Source: Strigops habroptila
Lineage: Eukaryota > Chordata > Aves > Psittaciformes > Psittacidae
Reading direction: 5' to 3'
DNA: 64,000 bases
NCBI RefSeq assembly: GCF_004027225.2
Contig: NC_044296.2
Location: forward strand, 4,012,796-4,076,795
Part shown: piece after piece, positions 26,101 through 37,531 of the stretch
Numbering within the stretch: the first letter of the stretch is position 1
Layout: each line of letters begins with the position of its first letter
Made by a program: the position numbers and the translations under genes
Notes under the pieces: generated by a model
Databases searched by the model: none
Seen by the model: only the letters and a program-made list of their open reading frames with translations
What the model was told of the DNA's origin: nothing

Positions 26101-29100
26101 TCCATCCCTAGCCCCAACAATTTCACCTATTTCACCTATTTCCCCTCCCCGTAAACTTTGTGGAAGTACCATAAACCAGATCTAGACACAGCAAACTGGG
26201 CACCAAGATATCCAAAATGCTGAGGCAGAGCATGATACAAAGGTGTATCAAACATGAGAGCTAAAGAGAAGTACTCTACTTTCAAAAGCTGGGAAAGAAT
26301 GTCCAACACTTCTGGAGGTCCCACTTCCAAGCCTTCATCACGACCTGTAGCTTTCTTCTTGTACGTAACGTTGCCCAAATAAAGAATAGCTGAAAGTACT
26401 GCAAAAATCCTAAGGAAGAAAAATTGAATTTCATAAGAGTTTTTCCTTACTAGTTCATTACCACAGGTTAGCAGCTTAATTCTGCTTTCAAGAATTTGTC
26501 TGCAAGTCCTCAAATACTCATAGAATCATAGAATAGTTTGGGTTGCAAAGAACCTTAAGACCGTCTAGTTCCAACTCAGTTCACCTTGCTTCCCACTGGA
26601 CTAAATGTGACCCCAACACACGTGTAGTTTATTGCAATTCATCAACATTAACTAGCCAGCAGTAACAAAAGCTTAAACAATTCTACTTACTGGTTCTTTG
26701 TTGCTGAAAGGAAGCCAACCATCTCCATGGCTTGTTTTAATCTTTCAAAGTCATGCCGGAGATCTTCCCCATCTTCAATTTTCAAGTTATGCTGGGAAGA
26801 GAGATCCATAATTAAAGGCAAAGAATGAAGCCCAAACATCATGAAGAAAACAAGTATAACATGTTGTGCTGTCTTTCACCTTTAGCACAACAGACAGACA
26901 ACACTTATCAATGCATGGGTAAATCCCTGTCACAGATTACCTGATTGAGGTAGAAATAATCTTCAGGTTGCTTGAGGTGAAATTCTTTACGCTCTTCCTC
27001 ATTGGCTCCAAGTAGCAAATAATAAAAGACATGGTAGTTCCTACAAAGACAGTAAATCTCTCTCTCATGAAAATAGAATGATTTTTCTTTTATTCCATGT
27101 ACTTTAGATGATCTTAAACCCTTGCAGGGATTGTAATTGTGTTAGCAAATTGTATTGATCTCTTACCTTTCATCTTTTTCTTGAGAAACCAGGCGAGATT
27201 TTTCGAGCAGGTATTTTTCAACAACAGCCCTAAAGAGTCACAAAAAATGAAAGAGCAGGATGAGAGCAAAAGACAAGACCCCACAAAACGTCACACAGCA
27301 ACTGCCAAGAGAGTTCAAATAATGCAATTTGCACTAAAGCATACGAGAGAATAGCTTAGTTACCATCTTCAATCTAAACCAAGAACTTCAGTATGCAGAA
27401 TATTGTAACTGGAACAGAGAGGAACACCCATGTCGGGTGCTTGGGTTCAGTAGTCATAACTGGGAAAGGCAGACAAAGCTAGGAAAGTGCTGATGAAAAT
27501 TTGTAAGCAGAAACTAGTATGTAGAGTGCTAACAATATGTTATCCACTCAGATTAACAGTTATCTGACAAGGAATGCAAAGACTGCAAGACACCAAAAAT
27601 ATACTGGATAACTGATTCTTAATCTAACAAATGTTAGATGTTTTATGACAGTGCATACGTCAGCCTAAAATGGAAGCCAGCCAGAAACCCTACGGTTTGA
27701 CAAAGTAATCTCCTTCAGTGATAATCTAAACTCCTTGACATGTTTCCCAGTGAATGAGGCCAAAGTTCAAGCAGCTTTTCCTCATGCTGAAGACAAAACA
27801 AATGTATTCAAATTGTACCTAGTTCAAAGTAAACGTGGTACAGAGCTGCCAGTCACTTCTGCTATTGCCATTTTGTAAACTGCAAACAGCAAGATGACCC
27901 AAAGGGAAGACACAGCAGAGCACACAAGTCAGTGGTAGCTAGTGACACTCCAGAGCGCGGCAAGCTTCTGCTCCAGGCAGAATTCCACACCAACATTAGG
28001 TATTATGGCCTTGCACCTGAACTAGCCCAGGTACATCTTGACAGCGTGGGACATAGTGCCGCGAATTTGGCAGATACAAGCATTAAAAATTAAAGATGCA
28101 TTTTACAAAGCAAGATCTGGAAGAAATGATTTTATGCCTTGATGTTCGAGAAGTCACTACACGAGTATTTGCACACAAATTACTAATATCACAGAAAACG
28201 TTTGGACAAAATTCTTCATTTGAAGTGAAAGTGCCCATTACTAAAGAAGAGTGAAGCATAACTTTTGATTAATATTGAAGGACGACAGTAATATGATATT
28301 ATAGCATTTACTATGAGGTAAAAAATATTAATAGAATAGAATTCTAAGACTCAGGTGTGACTATCATACATTTAAAAAATGCAAGTATAGAATATCTCAT
28401 GTTTGATCTTCAGAGAGAAGCACAGATTTCAGCTAAGTCAAATAAAACCATAATTTTATAGTCTTCCTTATAACTGGTGTTTAGATTGTTTCTTTACAAT
28501 GGCTTCCTCAAATCTATTTCACTTCTCTCAACTCCTCTTAAAAATTCAGATCTTCTGTTTTTAATTGCAAAACGGAAATGACAATGGGTGTTGTGAAAAA
28601 AAGCCTTCATTTAGCATGAAGGTAAAGATGCAGCAGCAGTCAAATTCTTAACCTGACACGGTCATACAGCAAGATAAGAACATTATCCATCACCTGATTA
28701 TTCCACAACGCTCAGCTAGAGCCTTGAAAACTCCACAGCAGCAAACTATTCTCACAAGAGAGCAACCTCAACAAGGCAGCATTTTATATACAACAGTCTC
28801 CACCAATTCCTAAATGCACAGAGATCGACCCCAGCACCGCTTCAGACTGTACTTACCCTCGGACAATACCATTCTCTAAGTAGTTGACTTGAATAAACTT
28901 CCCAAAACGACTGGAGTTATTGTTATGTGCTGTTTTTGCATTTCCAAATGCCTGTAATAAAGCAGAAAGACTTAATTTTTGATTAAACTAAATATGCTAA
29001 CACACAGCTTTTCCAGCTTTTCTGTTCATTGTTCAGCCTCCTGTTAGCTTGCAGAATAAACATGAAATACTAAGGCAATGGCAGCATACAAACACCAAAA

Positions 29101-32100
29101 AGGCAGTTTAAGAAGCCTTCACTATTCCTTACAGCTCTATATACGTTCATTATTTGCCCCATGCAATAATATTTGATGGACTGAGGGAGGGGAATAATAC
29201 ACTTAGATATTTCTCAGAGCACAGGAAAGGTAATCACAGCTGGAGTGTGTAAATCACCCTCAACACTAACAATTATGACCTTAGAGAGGATATTCAGTAG
29301 GAAGACGACAGCACAATTACCATGAAATTGCCTCCCTCAGTCCACAAACTACCTCCTATTCCCTAATGTATTGCTCCCACTCAAAAAATCCACAATGAAC
29401 ACAATTTTTCTTTAAGTGAGAAGGGAACATGAAGATCTCATTTCTAAAGTCAGCCCATGAATCTTCCAAGTTGTGTAATCCAAAAACCAGGAAGACAACA
29501 ATCAGAAAGCCTTTGGTTTACAGGACCACGTCACTCACTGGCCAGTTAACTCCGCTATGCGCCACTGAAAAATGTAGTTTCATTATGAGGCATCAGGAAA
29601 GGGGAAAAACCAGGGATGGCACAGACCCTAATTGTGCATCTGTAACACTTCTGCCTGCATCATGAGCCCTCTGATAGTTGCTAGTATACACAACAAAAAC
29701 ATCCTTTGCATGAGCCACACTTAAGAACTAGAAGGATAACTTGTTACATCCAAAAGTCCAATAGAATTAGTTATTGGGAATGTCCTTAACTTTATCAACT
29801 CTTAACTTCAGAGAAACTTGTGATCCTTCTAACGTGCAGGAGGCAATCAGCACATAGAGAAGAAAGCCTGTGTAAAATACAACTGTCTGGAAAGCGACAC
29901 TGCTCGGTGCAGACTATCACCAGCAATTCCTGCCACAGATATTTCCTCTTCCAGCTCCAAGCAATGAAGGCCTCCATTAGGAAATCCGCCTCCCCTAATA
30001 TAGAACATTCATGGAATGATTTCACAAAAAATGCCACCCTCTTCCTCCACACACACATCCAGAGAATGATGGACATGAATACTGTACACAACATTGAACT
30101 GAACTTTTACACACAGAACTGCCACATTATGGTGTATATCCTGGGGAGTACTGGTTTCATGACAGTCAAATGTCTGCTTATTGAAACTCTTCCCTTTTTT
30201 GGGGGGCATTTTGGTTTGTGGGGGTTTTTTCAGACTACCTTAAGGTCTGCAGTGTGACACCCAGATCACTATGACTAAAACAGGTTCTCGAAGCTCTCTT
30301 ACAAGTAGATTTCTACTGGGGGCTGCCCAGCATTCAGAGAACTTGAGAAACTTCTTATGAACTGGGAGAACATCCAGAATTCTTCAGACAACTGTTACTT
30401 CTGACCTAAAGGAAAGAGCTAAAGGAGCTCTTCCTGTGCAGGGTGAAAACCCAGCAGCATGGTTTTCTGCTGTAACTTCACAAAAGTCAGTGGGTTTCTA
30501 AAGAGAAACTTTGTGTCCAGCACTGCTTATAGGTGACTGAGGCTGAGTTCAACCTTCTACTTTCTAGAGACTGTGCTACATGTGAGATGATACAAACAGC
30601 ATCTATCCCCAATCACATTTTCAAAGCATCGACCAGAGTCATCAATATCTTTTTATAGCTACTATCCACCAAGTTATCAGCCAGATGGGGTTTTTAGAGC
30701 CCCTTTTGCATACACATGCATATTAATGTATGCATAAAACCCAGGTCAATTCCTTACAGCTACCAATCGTCATCAAACCAAAAGTGGAAGTCCAGTAACA
30801 TCAGCACAGCAAATACTCTGCTTTGTAAATCAAAAGCCAGTTCCTCCCAGCTGTGGCTCTCTGAAGAACACCATCCAACTTCCCAGGTAGTGTGGTAAGA
30901 AATCTGTTGGAGTGAACTTTGCCAGGCTGCAGAACAGTGCACTTGCAAACTGATTCCAGAACAAGCTTGTTAGAAAGTTGTTTGAACGAAGGCACCAGTT
31001 AACTCCCAGTTTACTAGTCCTACAGCAACCAGTATAGCTAAATTTGCCACATTATCTCTTAATAACAAACATTTGGCATTATAGAGTTAAGAAATCCCAA
31101 ACCCAGGCTTCCTGAAAAACTTTTCTTAGTGATTACTCATGTAAGTAATGAATACAGTTTAAAACTAAAGGCTCTTATGATCTCATGTGTCTGGTATTTA
31201 GTCAAAGCATACAGCAAATTCTTAAAAGCTGATCTAATATTAACAGTTTTAGGAAAGTTTTCATGTACTGAATGGTTTTCTCATAAGAGCCTTTAACATC
31301 TACAACTCTTTAAAGAACATTCCAAGTTGCTTAACATTTTGGGTGGGGAACTTTTTTGGGGGTAACACTTAACTTTAATCACTGCTACCACACTCTCCAA
31401 TATACTTTGAAAAGTTAACTGTATAAGAAGTGACATTCCTGCCTAAAATCAGAAAGGTGCCAAAATTTAATGTGTTAAATGGTTTGGTTAGATATTAATA
31501 GTGGTTAAATATCCTCACCCTACTGTAGCTTTATCCTACAAGAATAAAAGGATTACAGATAAGAATGAAGCTCCCATATCACCTAGCTATTGTTCTGCAT
31601 GGAAAGCATCTTTCACAGCTAATTCTAGCCAGGTACTCTACATACATAGCTCAGATCCAAATGAAATATCTCCCTGGTTTGCCTTTACAGAGCCACCTAT
31701 GCCTTTACAAAATAAATTCAGAAGATGTGAGTGGACAAGAGAATTTCAGCTAAAGAGAAATAATAATTTCTATAACCAAACCCATTTACTGTTTTTCCAT
31801 GTGAGTCCACGAGGAGACAGTAAGAATGAGGAACTAAATCTAAATCTCTCCAATGCAGAACACCAGATACATAAAAAAAGAGTGTGAGTCAAAAATAGCA
31901 GCCCAAGGCCAGCAGGAATAAGAGTTGGGATAGCCTATTCTGGGAGCCAGGAAGTCATCCAACCCATCCTCTTACCTTGGAATGCAAGAGGCATAAACTG
32001 AAGTCTGCTACTCACAACTCCTACAACAGTGCCAGCTTTGAAAGTATTCAGGAAAACGCCAAATTCTCCTTTTATTTGCTGTACAAAGAAAACCCCAAAC

Positions 32101-35100
32101 CACACACATGCTCCTATCATGGAGCTCAGGAACACAACTAAAAATCTCACTCCATTCATTCACAAGAATTGCCAAAATCTGAAAAAGCCATCAGAGTTCC
32201 TATGCAAACCACCCTAATCCATGGCAGAACCACCACTGCACAGCCCAATCTTTCAACGTGCCAAATGACACCCAAGACCCAAATTGCACACCCTTGAAGA
32301 GGAAATGACTGCTTCAGAGTTGAGCTCAGTTTAGTAGTGGTCTTAAACATGCTGCAAAATATCTGCTCATCCACACAGAAGTTGCAGCGTGCAAGGTAAT
32401 TCTGCCACTCTGCAGGTTGTATGATGCCCTGGGGAAGTCCAAGCAATCCACATGATACGACCGCATGAAGGACAAGGTGATCTTTTCCCCCCCTCAAGAG
32501 ATGCATGCAGCAGGGAGAAGTACGCAGCAAACTTCTACCAAAAAAACTCAGTAACATCTAACCAGCTGGAAAAAGGAAGTTCCATTCCTCCTCTGACTAT
32601 GATTCTTAAAACAAACACATGCAGATAATAGCCTCAAAACAACTACTTTCCCTTAAATAGAACAGACTACACCCACTAAATATATATATACAGACTTTTA
32701 TGGTAAATCCAAATGAAAACCAGAGCTGAAGCACCATTCAGCTTAAGTCTATCTTATACCAAAACCACAAGCTCAACGGGACTGTAATAAAGCAAACAGA
32801 GCTGACAGCAAATTGCTTTACTCTGTTTTCCATAGAAAGGTAAAGCATCAAGGTTTACTTTCTACAATTTAACAAGCTTTTTAATATGCTGAATGCTAGA
32901 AAATCTCATCCCCACACCCACCTGATTATGCTGACAACATTCAGATTTACAACTGCCTTCTTTAGAATGCTTCCTTATGCTTAATGAATGCTTCCTGTTG
33001 GACTTTCCGTTTTATTTGGGCCTTGATTCTTTCCAAAGAATAGTTCAGTGCCATTAAGAAATCTTTAAGAACATATCCAAAGGGAAAAAAGCAGTGCCTT
33101 TTAAAATACTACATGAAAAAGTTCTGACAATGCCAGTATTTCCACCTGTCCCTCCTCTCCTCAGCTTCCATTGCAGAGGAAAATGAACTTCCAGCACACT
33201 AAGCAACTTCTGTCATAAACCCAGGATACTAAGGGTTACAGTTAACAACAGACAGAAGCCAACAGGACCTCTGCTGCCAGAAGAGGAAGCTCCAATTCTC
33301 TCTTACATGTCCCTTGCCACATGCTCCCATCCCCCTGCTCCATTTTCAGCCATTCACTAAATTAATTGGCTTGAAGAATCTAATCAGTTAATTTAAATCT
33401 CCAAAGTAAGTTCAGTCTTAAACTGCACACTCTGCATTTTACATTGGAAACATGCATTTTAAGCCATTTTTCCTTGATTAAAGGAAAATACAAATTTCTT
33501 GGAAACTTCTGAAGTGTGTATGGAAAGGCTTAATTTTCTCATTTGAGACTTCAAACAACAAAGGTTTGATTCATTATTCCAAATTTTACCCAAATAATAG
33601 TTCTCAAATGTAAATTCCTTCTTAGGACTTCAACTGTAAGTAAACTGAACTTAACGGTCAATACCAGAAGGCAAAACTCCAAGTCAGGGAGCTATACTTC
33701 AATCACTAAATTTAGAAGAGGGTGAAAAAGTCAGGAGTATCTTAAAACAGAGCCTATCTTTATCTTCCTATGAGTTTTAAAGCAACTGCTCTTCATTTGA
33801 GATGACTTATGTTAGCCTGGAGAAACAATTAAAGCCGAAGTCTGAGGGCAATTCCTATAGAGCCAAGGCACTGTATGTCACATGAACTGTTGAAAACCAG
33901 CACAGACCACATCTGCAGGCTGTGCTGAAGCATTGCTGTCCATGCAACAAGCAGCTAAAATATTAACAATAGCTTCTCTTCAAGCTACTTACAGATTTGA
34001 ATACCGATTAGTTGGCCAACTCAGAAACAGGACTCCTTAAGAAATATGTTTCTAAGTTCACTAGTTGATGATAAAATTATAAATCCACCTCCCCAATACA
34101 CTAATAGTGCTCACCTTTCTGAGCTAGAAGCATTTGCTTTAGCTCCTTGAACTTTCACAAAGGTCAGCCCATAAGCAGACACACTTTACTTAGGTGTTAG
34201 GAAAATAAGAGGCCACCAAAAAGTGGAAGTTCTGAGCCAAAGTGCAACTGATTTTTATGATGTAGAAGTCAGTGGAACAGACTTCAGTCAAGAGTAAATT
34301 TTCATCTTTCATAAGGACTCAAAATAAAACTTCAGAATGAAACATAACATTCCCCAACGCTTCAGGCACTACAAAACCCTTCAAGCAAAAAAAATCCCCT
34401 GAAAGATCCATTTAAGAAAAATTCCCTGGTACCGCTTTAGTTCCCTTAAGTAAAAACCCAAATGAGTCACCGCAGTTGGATTTAGAAGTGACAAAAATCT
34501 AACAGAAGAGTTTGTCATCAGTTTGACTTCCACAAAGCAGAGTGAGCTTTCCGTGCATCCCTCCCCAAGATCAAGATGTGACTTGGGTTTGGCTTTGTAA
34601 ATTATACTTAGTGACTGGAATTGCACAGGAGCATCAACATTGGGAAACACGGAAGCTTCCCTGTCAGCTGAATGACTCCGCTGTATCCCAAGTAGGGCTG
34701 CTTGATTTCACTTCTCTATGCTCCATCACTTTCTGACATGTGCTAGTTACGTGAACAGGGAAGTCTACTCCCGCTACCAAATTTCAGAAAAAAGCCTCAC
34801 ATTTTCAACAATATGTACTCCAACAGCTGTGTTAGAATCCATCTGGCAAGTCTGAGAGCTAAGCTTTCAATCAGCCATCATACTTCCAGCTAGCAAGGCT
34901 ATTTTCCTATGAAATGCATTACTGAATGCTCAGGGGAAGTCTGAAGAAGTTGCAGTACCTATGATGACCAATCCTACTGTAGAAAATCACCAGTATCTCT
35001 TCATGAACATTCCTAAACATACACAACATAGAATCATAGAATGGTTTGGGTTGGAAACAGCCTTAAAATCATCTAGTTCCAACCCCCCTGCCATGGGCAG

Positions 35101-37474
35101 GGACACCTCACTCTAATCCATGACACCCAAGGCTCTGTCCGACCTGGCCTTGAACACTGCCAGGGATGGAGCATTTACCACTTCTCTGGGCACCCTGTGC
35201 CAGCACCTCAGCACCCTCACAGGGAAGAACTTTTTCCTTATATCTAACCTGAACCTCCCCTGTTTAAGTTTAAACCCGTCACCCCTTGTCCTGTCACTAC
35301 AGTCGCTGATGAAGGTCCCTCTCTGGCATCCCTGTAAGCCCCCTTCAGACACTGGAAGCTGCTCTGAGGTCTCCACGCAGCTTCTCTTCCCCAGGCTGAA
35401 TAGCCCCAACTTTCTCAGCCTGTCTTCATACACCCACCCATGACTCCAGCAAAGTTACTAATTTTGATTTTCAATCTGGGGCTATGTGCATTTCTCATTC
35501 AATGGACAAACTGCAACACAAGATTTTTCATCTCTTCCTGGTTTGTCGCAGCTGCATCACATCCGTAGACTAGGATGTGAAAGAGTTAATTTTATCAAAG
35601 GCAAAAAGATCAGCTGATCAGTGCTTTCCACAGTGACCCCTTCCTGTTTTCTGTGTAGAACTGCAAACTTGAACTCCAGCAACCAAACCTCAAACAATTT
35701 TACTTCTTCTTTCAAACAGCAGAAAGCAAGGCAAAAAAAGAACTTGCATGTATTCCTCATTCTTTACAGAAAGCTTTCAAATCACATTTATAAATGTAAT
35801 GCATTTTAAAGCTTAACTTCATCACTTTTTCACATTTTATCTAAAAGCTTAGAAAAAAGGTTTTTTAATGAAAGTGTTGTCACATTTAAGACTATTTAAA
35901 TGTAGAAATTACAACAGCTGCATTCAAGCTTCTTGCTGTTGAAGATTTTATTATGGGTGACCATTACATCCATCCAAGCATTCGGAGTTTTCCCTTTCAG
36001 ATGAGAGCACAAAAGGGAAAGGCTGAAGTCTAAAAGATCAGTTTAAGTTTGCAACCTAATGCAAGACCAGCTGTACCCTCTCCTTCTCACGTGTTTAGTT
36101 TTGCTTTCTGTTGGAAACGCTGCAGTAATTACAAGCCAAAACCAACTCACACTTTCTCCCCAACTAACAATGTCGCTCTCTTGAAAACAAACAGTTGTAG
36201 AAAGGAATAACTCCCTCAAAAAGTGAGTTCATAAAAATGCTGCAGGACATGCTTGCACATAAAGGCACGACTACACCGAGCAGTTCGTGTTTCAGTGGAA
36301 ACGTTCTTTTTATGAAAACATTTACTTATGATTTGATTCAAATGCCATCAAAACTTTAAGATGGAAAACACAGGTAACCTCTGTCCCAGAACATCAGTTT
36401 TTAGTGGTGGAAAGTTAAGTCAAATATAAATTAAAAGCAACAGGAAGTCAACCGAACGGAAGGATGAATTAAGGAAAATCAATTAGAAGCAGTCAAGCAA
36501 CACAGCCAACCACCAGTGCAGCCCAGTGATATTTAAAGCCTAAGCCTTAGATGACCATCAAACACAGTATTCAACAGCAGCTATTTGATGTTTTCAAGAA
36601 ACAATTTTTGCAGAAGGCAATTTTAGCAGAAGTTTACCTCCAGAACTGGCCCAGCTCCTAGAATAGTTCTCTCCACACCACTTGCGTACCCTTTCTGGCT
36701 CAGTGCCGTGAGGCAGTGAATTAAGAAGTTTGTGCTTTGAGTTTTCCCAGACCCACTTTCACCCGATATAACTATGCACTGATTAACATGCTTTTTAAGC
36801 ATTGTGTGATAAGCCACATCAGCAATGGCAAAAATATGAGGCTCCAACTTCCCAAGTTGATGATTCTCATACATCTTGACGTATTTAGGATTATAAATGG
36901 GCAGGAACTTGAAGGGGTTAATTGCAATCAGGATACTTCCTGCGTAAGTGTAAATTTTGTGTTTTAGAAAGCGGCACTTGAGATCCTCTAGGAGCGTTGT
37001 CTCCGTTAGGTCGGGAAGATTGCACAAGTCATCAAAGTCCTCCTGATGCCATGGAAGAAACCCCCTTTCAACCAAACGCCGAGCATCTGCCTCCTTGGAA
37101 AGCAACTGCATCTGGACATATTTGATGGTCCCATCAGTGTTCCTCTCTTGCAAAAGAAAGTAGTACCCATCCTTTTGTGGATGTTCATCCTGAGCACGAC
37201 GAGGCCAAAGTAAAACCCTATGAACTGGAGAATCATTTATATCAAGTACCCATTCTTCACCACCCGATTCTTTCACCTCCACGAGCACATAATGTTTCGA
37301 GACATCCAAGTTTAAGATATTAATCACATCCTTGATGACGTCTGAAGATGTGCTGTCCTTGGTTGCTGTCACTTTGCAGCAGGGAGCACTTTCTGTTGAG
37401 AGTTGGGGGTAAATATGAAGATTGTAGGCTGTCTTTGCCTGGCAAACTGCACTGTCAGCATCTTTTAAACTCAT
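3565..37474 (-). CDS. MYO9B: MYO9B, unconventional myosin-IXb with RhoGAP tail (whole gene)
   Basis: MYO9B is a single-headed actin motor whose tail stimulates GTP hydrolysis on RhoA, used in leukocyte and epithelial cell shape control and migration (family knowledge). Read from 37474 down, 41 coding exons join with consistent phase and GT-AG introns to 6,609 nt, 2,202 residues plus stop (human is about 2,157). Exons 2-42 are listed in the block entries below. Domains by residue: Ras-association about 15-114, motor about 146-960, four IQ motifs about 975-1070, acidic low-complexity tail about 1070-1500, C1 zinc finger 1669-1717, RhoGAP about 1735-1920, and a C-terminal tail with two predicted coiled or acidic segments. 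The start ATG has an in-frame TGA 21 bases upstream in the same exon and matches the family N terminus. The stop is at 3565..3567. No frameshift or premature stop was met in any exon. Confidence 0.97.
5661..8612 (-). CDS. MYO9B: MYO9B exons 34-38: RhoGAP domain
   Basis: Exons 8420..8612, 8058..8186, 7563..7668, 6716..6847 and 5661..5784. The domain starts at [12 protein letters not shown] and contains the arginine finger in GIYRKSG (Arg 1770). It continues with [50 protein letters not shown] and [10 protein letters not shown]. These are the conserved helices that bind Rho and complete its active site, so the GAP looks catalytically intact. Exon 38 then codes a helix with [20 protein letters not shown]. 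Residues about 1724-1951. Confidence 0.95.
9071..9417 (-). CDS. MYO9B: MYO9B exons 32-33: C1 zinc-finger domain
   Basis: Exons 9306..9417 and 9071..9141. The protein reads from [17 protein letters not shown] through [15 protein letters not shown] to IQSSC. All zinc ligands of the C1 pattern are present: H1669, C1682, C1685, C1698, C1701, H1706, C1709 and C1717. Spacing is HX12CX2CX12CX2CX4HX2CX7C. It is an atypical C1, so phorbol ester binding should not be assumed. Confidence 0.93.
9972..14937 (-). CDS. MYO9B: MYO9B exons 24-31: acidic low-complexity tail and linker to the C1 domain
   Basis: Exons 14014..14937 (924 nt, the largest), 13400..13466, 12920..13050, 12094..12248, 11771..11961, 11209..11307, 10519..10695 and 9972..10013. 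Exon 24 is rich in Glu, Ser, Lys and Pro, with no fold visible. It contains one island resembling the human protein, [20 protein letters not shown], and another at [11 protein letters not shown]. The later exons are better conserved: [48 protein letters not shown] and the basic [14 protein letters not shown]. The final 42-nt exon is phase 0 at both ends. Residues about 1067-1662. Confidence 0.92.
10139..10162. repeat. 24-bp perfect palindrome in a MYO9B intron
   Basis: The two 12-base arms (GTACATAAGTAT and its complement) are contiguous with no loop. It adjoins a short CATATATATG run at 10130..10139. It lies between exons 30 and 31 and has no evident function. Confidence 0.7.
15320..15746 (-). 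CDS. MYO9B: MYO9B exons 22-23: neck with four IQ motifs
   Basis: Exons 15597..15746 and 15320..15486. The coded helix carries four calmodulin or light-chain binding IQ-type repeats: [47 protein letters not shown] and [15 protein letters not shown]. The second repeat is split across the intron (LQ|ACW). Human MYO9B also has four, as I recall. Residues about 962-1067. Confidence 0.92.
16214..17239 (-). CDS. MYO9B: MYO9B exons 19-21: end of motor and converter
   Basis: Exons 17159..17239, 16858..16968 and 16214..16336. They code [20 protein letters not shown], the strongly conserved [28 protein letters not shown] and then [11 protein letters not shown]. The last junction needs donor AAG|GTCTGT at 16213 to meet exon 22 at VFMKEAERQ. 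This donor is weak, and a stronger-looking in-frame alternative lies 24 nt further on (see findings). Residues about 857-961. Confidence 0.93.
17692..21226 (-). CDS. MYO9B: MYO9B exons 14-18: class IX loop-2 insertion, including a cassette exon
   Basis: Exons 21151..21226, 20608..20697, 19467..19577, 18352..18391 and 17692..17814. This is the long actin-binding loop-2 insertion typical of class IX myosins, thought to aid processive movement by a single head (family knowledge). It contains [12 protein letters not shown], a 40-nt exon coding [10 protein letters not shown], and the lysine-rich [16 protein letters not shown]. Exon 15 (20608..20697) is 90 nt with matching phases and codes about 30 residues, beginning [20 protein letters not shown]. 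Skipping it joins VYR directly to DMHEQII, which is how I recall human MYO9B reading. Confidence 0.9.
21779..28951 (-). CDS. MYO9B: MYO9B exons 3-13: motor domain core
   Basis: Eleven exons: 28857..28951, 27167..27229, 26941..27040, 26691..26791, 26280..26409, 25718..25807, 25354..25470, 24978..25112, 22967..23088, 22242..22383 and 21779..21974. Every junction completes a codon or joins in phase. Visible motifs are switch I ([10 protein letters not shown], about residues 289-298), switch II (DIFGFE, residues 519-524), the 50-kDa region sequence [20 protein letters not shown], and [15 protein letters not shown] leading to [18 protein letters not shown]. The last exon ends in an Ala/Arg-rich helix that leads into the class IX loop-2 insertion. 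Residues about 280-709. Confidence 0.97.
24543..24574. repeat. 32-bp perfect AT-rich palindrome in a MYO9B intron
   Basis: The 16-base arms meet at ACTAGT without a loop. The left arm is preceded by a near-copy (ATATTTAATAACCAGTAATA at about 24526..24545), so the site may have arisen by local duplication. It lies in the intron between exons 10 and 11. Confidence 0.8.
26519..26605 (-). repeat. CR1 LINE 3' end fragment, minus strand
   Basis: About 85 bases begin CATAGAATCATAGAATAGTT, the complement of the CR1 terminal 8-bp repeats, followed by GGGTTGCAAAGAACCTTAAG and CTAGTTCCAACTCAG. The element is 5'-truncated, as is usual for CR1. It sits in the MYO9B intron between exons 6 and 7, in the same orientation as the gene. 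Confidence 0.85.
28952..36637 (-). other. MYO9B: MYO9B intron 2
   Basis: This 7.7-kb intron separates the P-loop exon from the switch I exon. Apart from the CR1 copy at 35027..35432, I see no exon, RNA gene or other recognisable element. Open frames up to about 145 codons occur on both strands without domain resemblance. Confidence 0.6.
35027..35432 (-). repeat. CR1 LINE 3' fragment, minus strand
   Basis: About 400 bases start with the complement of the CR1 tail (CATAGAATCATAGAATGGTT), then CTAGTTCCAACCCCCCTGCC, CTTGAACACTGCCAGGGATG and CTGTGCCAGCACCTCAGCAC, ending near CTCAGCCTGTCTTCATA. It is less diverged than the copy at 2213. The matching 106- and 107-codon open frames on the two strands are products of the repeat. 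Confidence 0.92.
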
Positions 37475-37531
37475 TCTGTCCTCAGACAGGCTTCAGTCTT
37501 CTGCCCCTGCTTAATATGCAGTGCCCATCGT
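36638..37531 (-). CDS. MYO9B: MYO9B exon 2: start codon, Ras-association domain, motor P-loop
   Basis: This 894-nt exon begins at a good acceptor (TTCTTTTTTAG before 37531), has 57 nt of 5' UTR, and codes for residues 1-279. It opens [10 protein letters not shown] and covers the RA-type domain ([17 protein letters not shown], then [17 protein letters not shown]) with the class IX linker [16 protein letters not shown]. It continues into the motor: [34 protein letters not shown] and the nucleotide-binding P-loop GESGSGKT at residues 238-245. The donor GTAAAC is at 36632..36637, phase 0 after GAGPVLE. Confidence 0.97.
37511..37528 (-). promoter_or_regulatory. MYO9B: upstream ORF in the MYO9B 5' UTR
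   Basis: Just inside exon 2, three bases after the splice acceptor, an ATG opens a five-codon frame (MGTAY, then TAA) that ends 36 bases before the MYO9B start codon. Any transcript containing this exon includes it. The start context (ACGATGG) is fairly good because of the G at +4. Confidence 0.5.

Noticed and set aside
35113-35443. 106- and 107-codon open frames on both strands
   Set aside because: They lie entirely inside a CR1 fragment and are not intact CR1 coding sequence.
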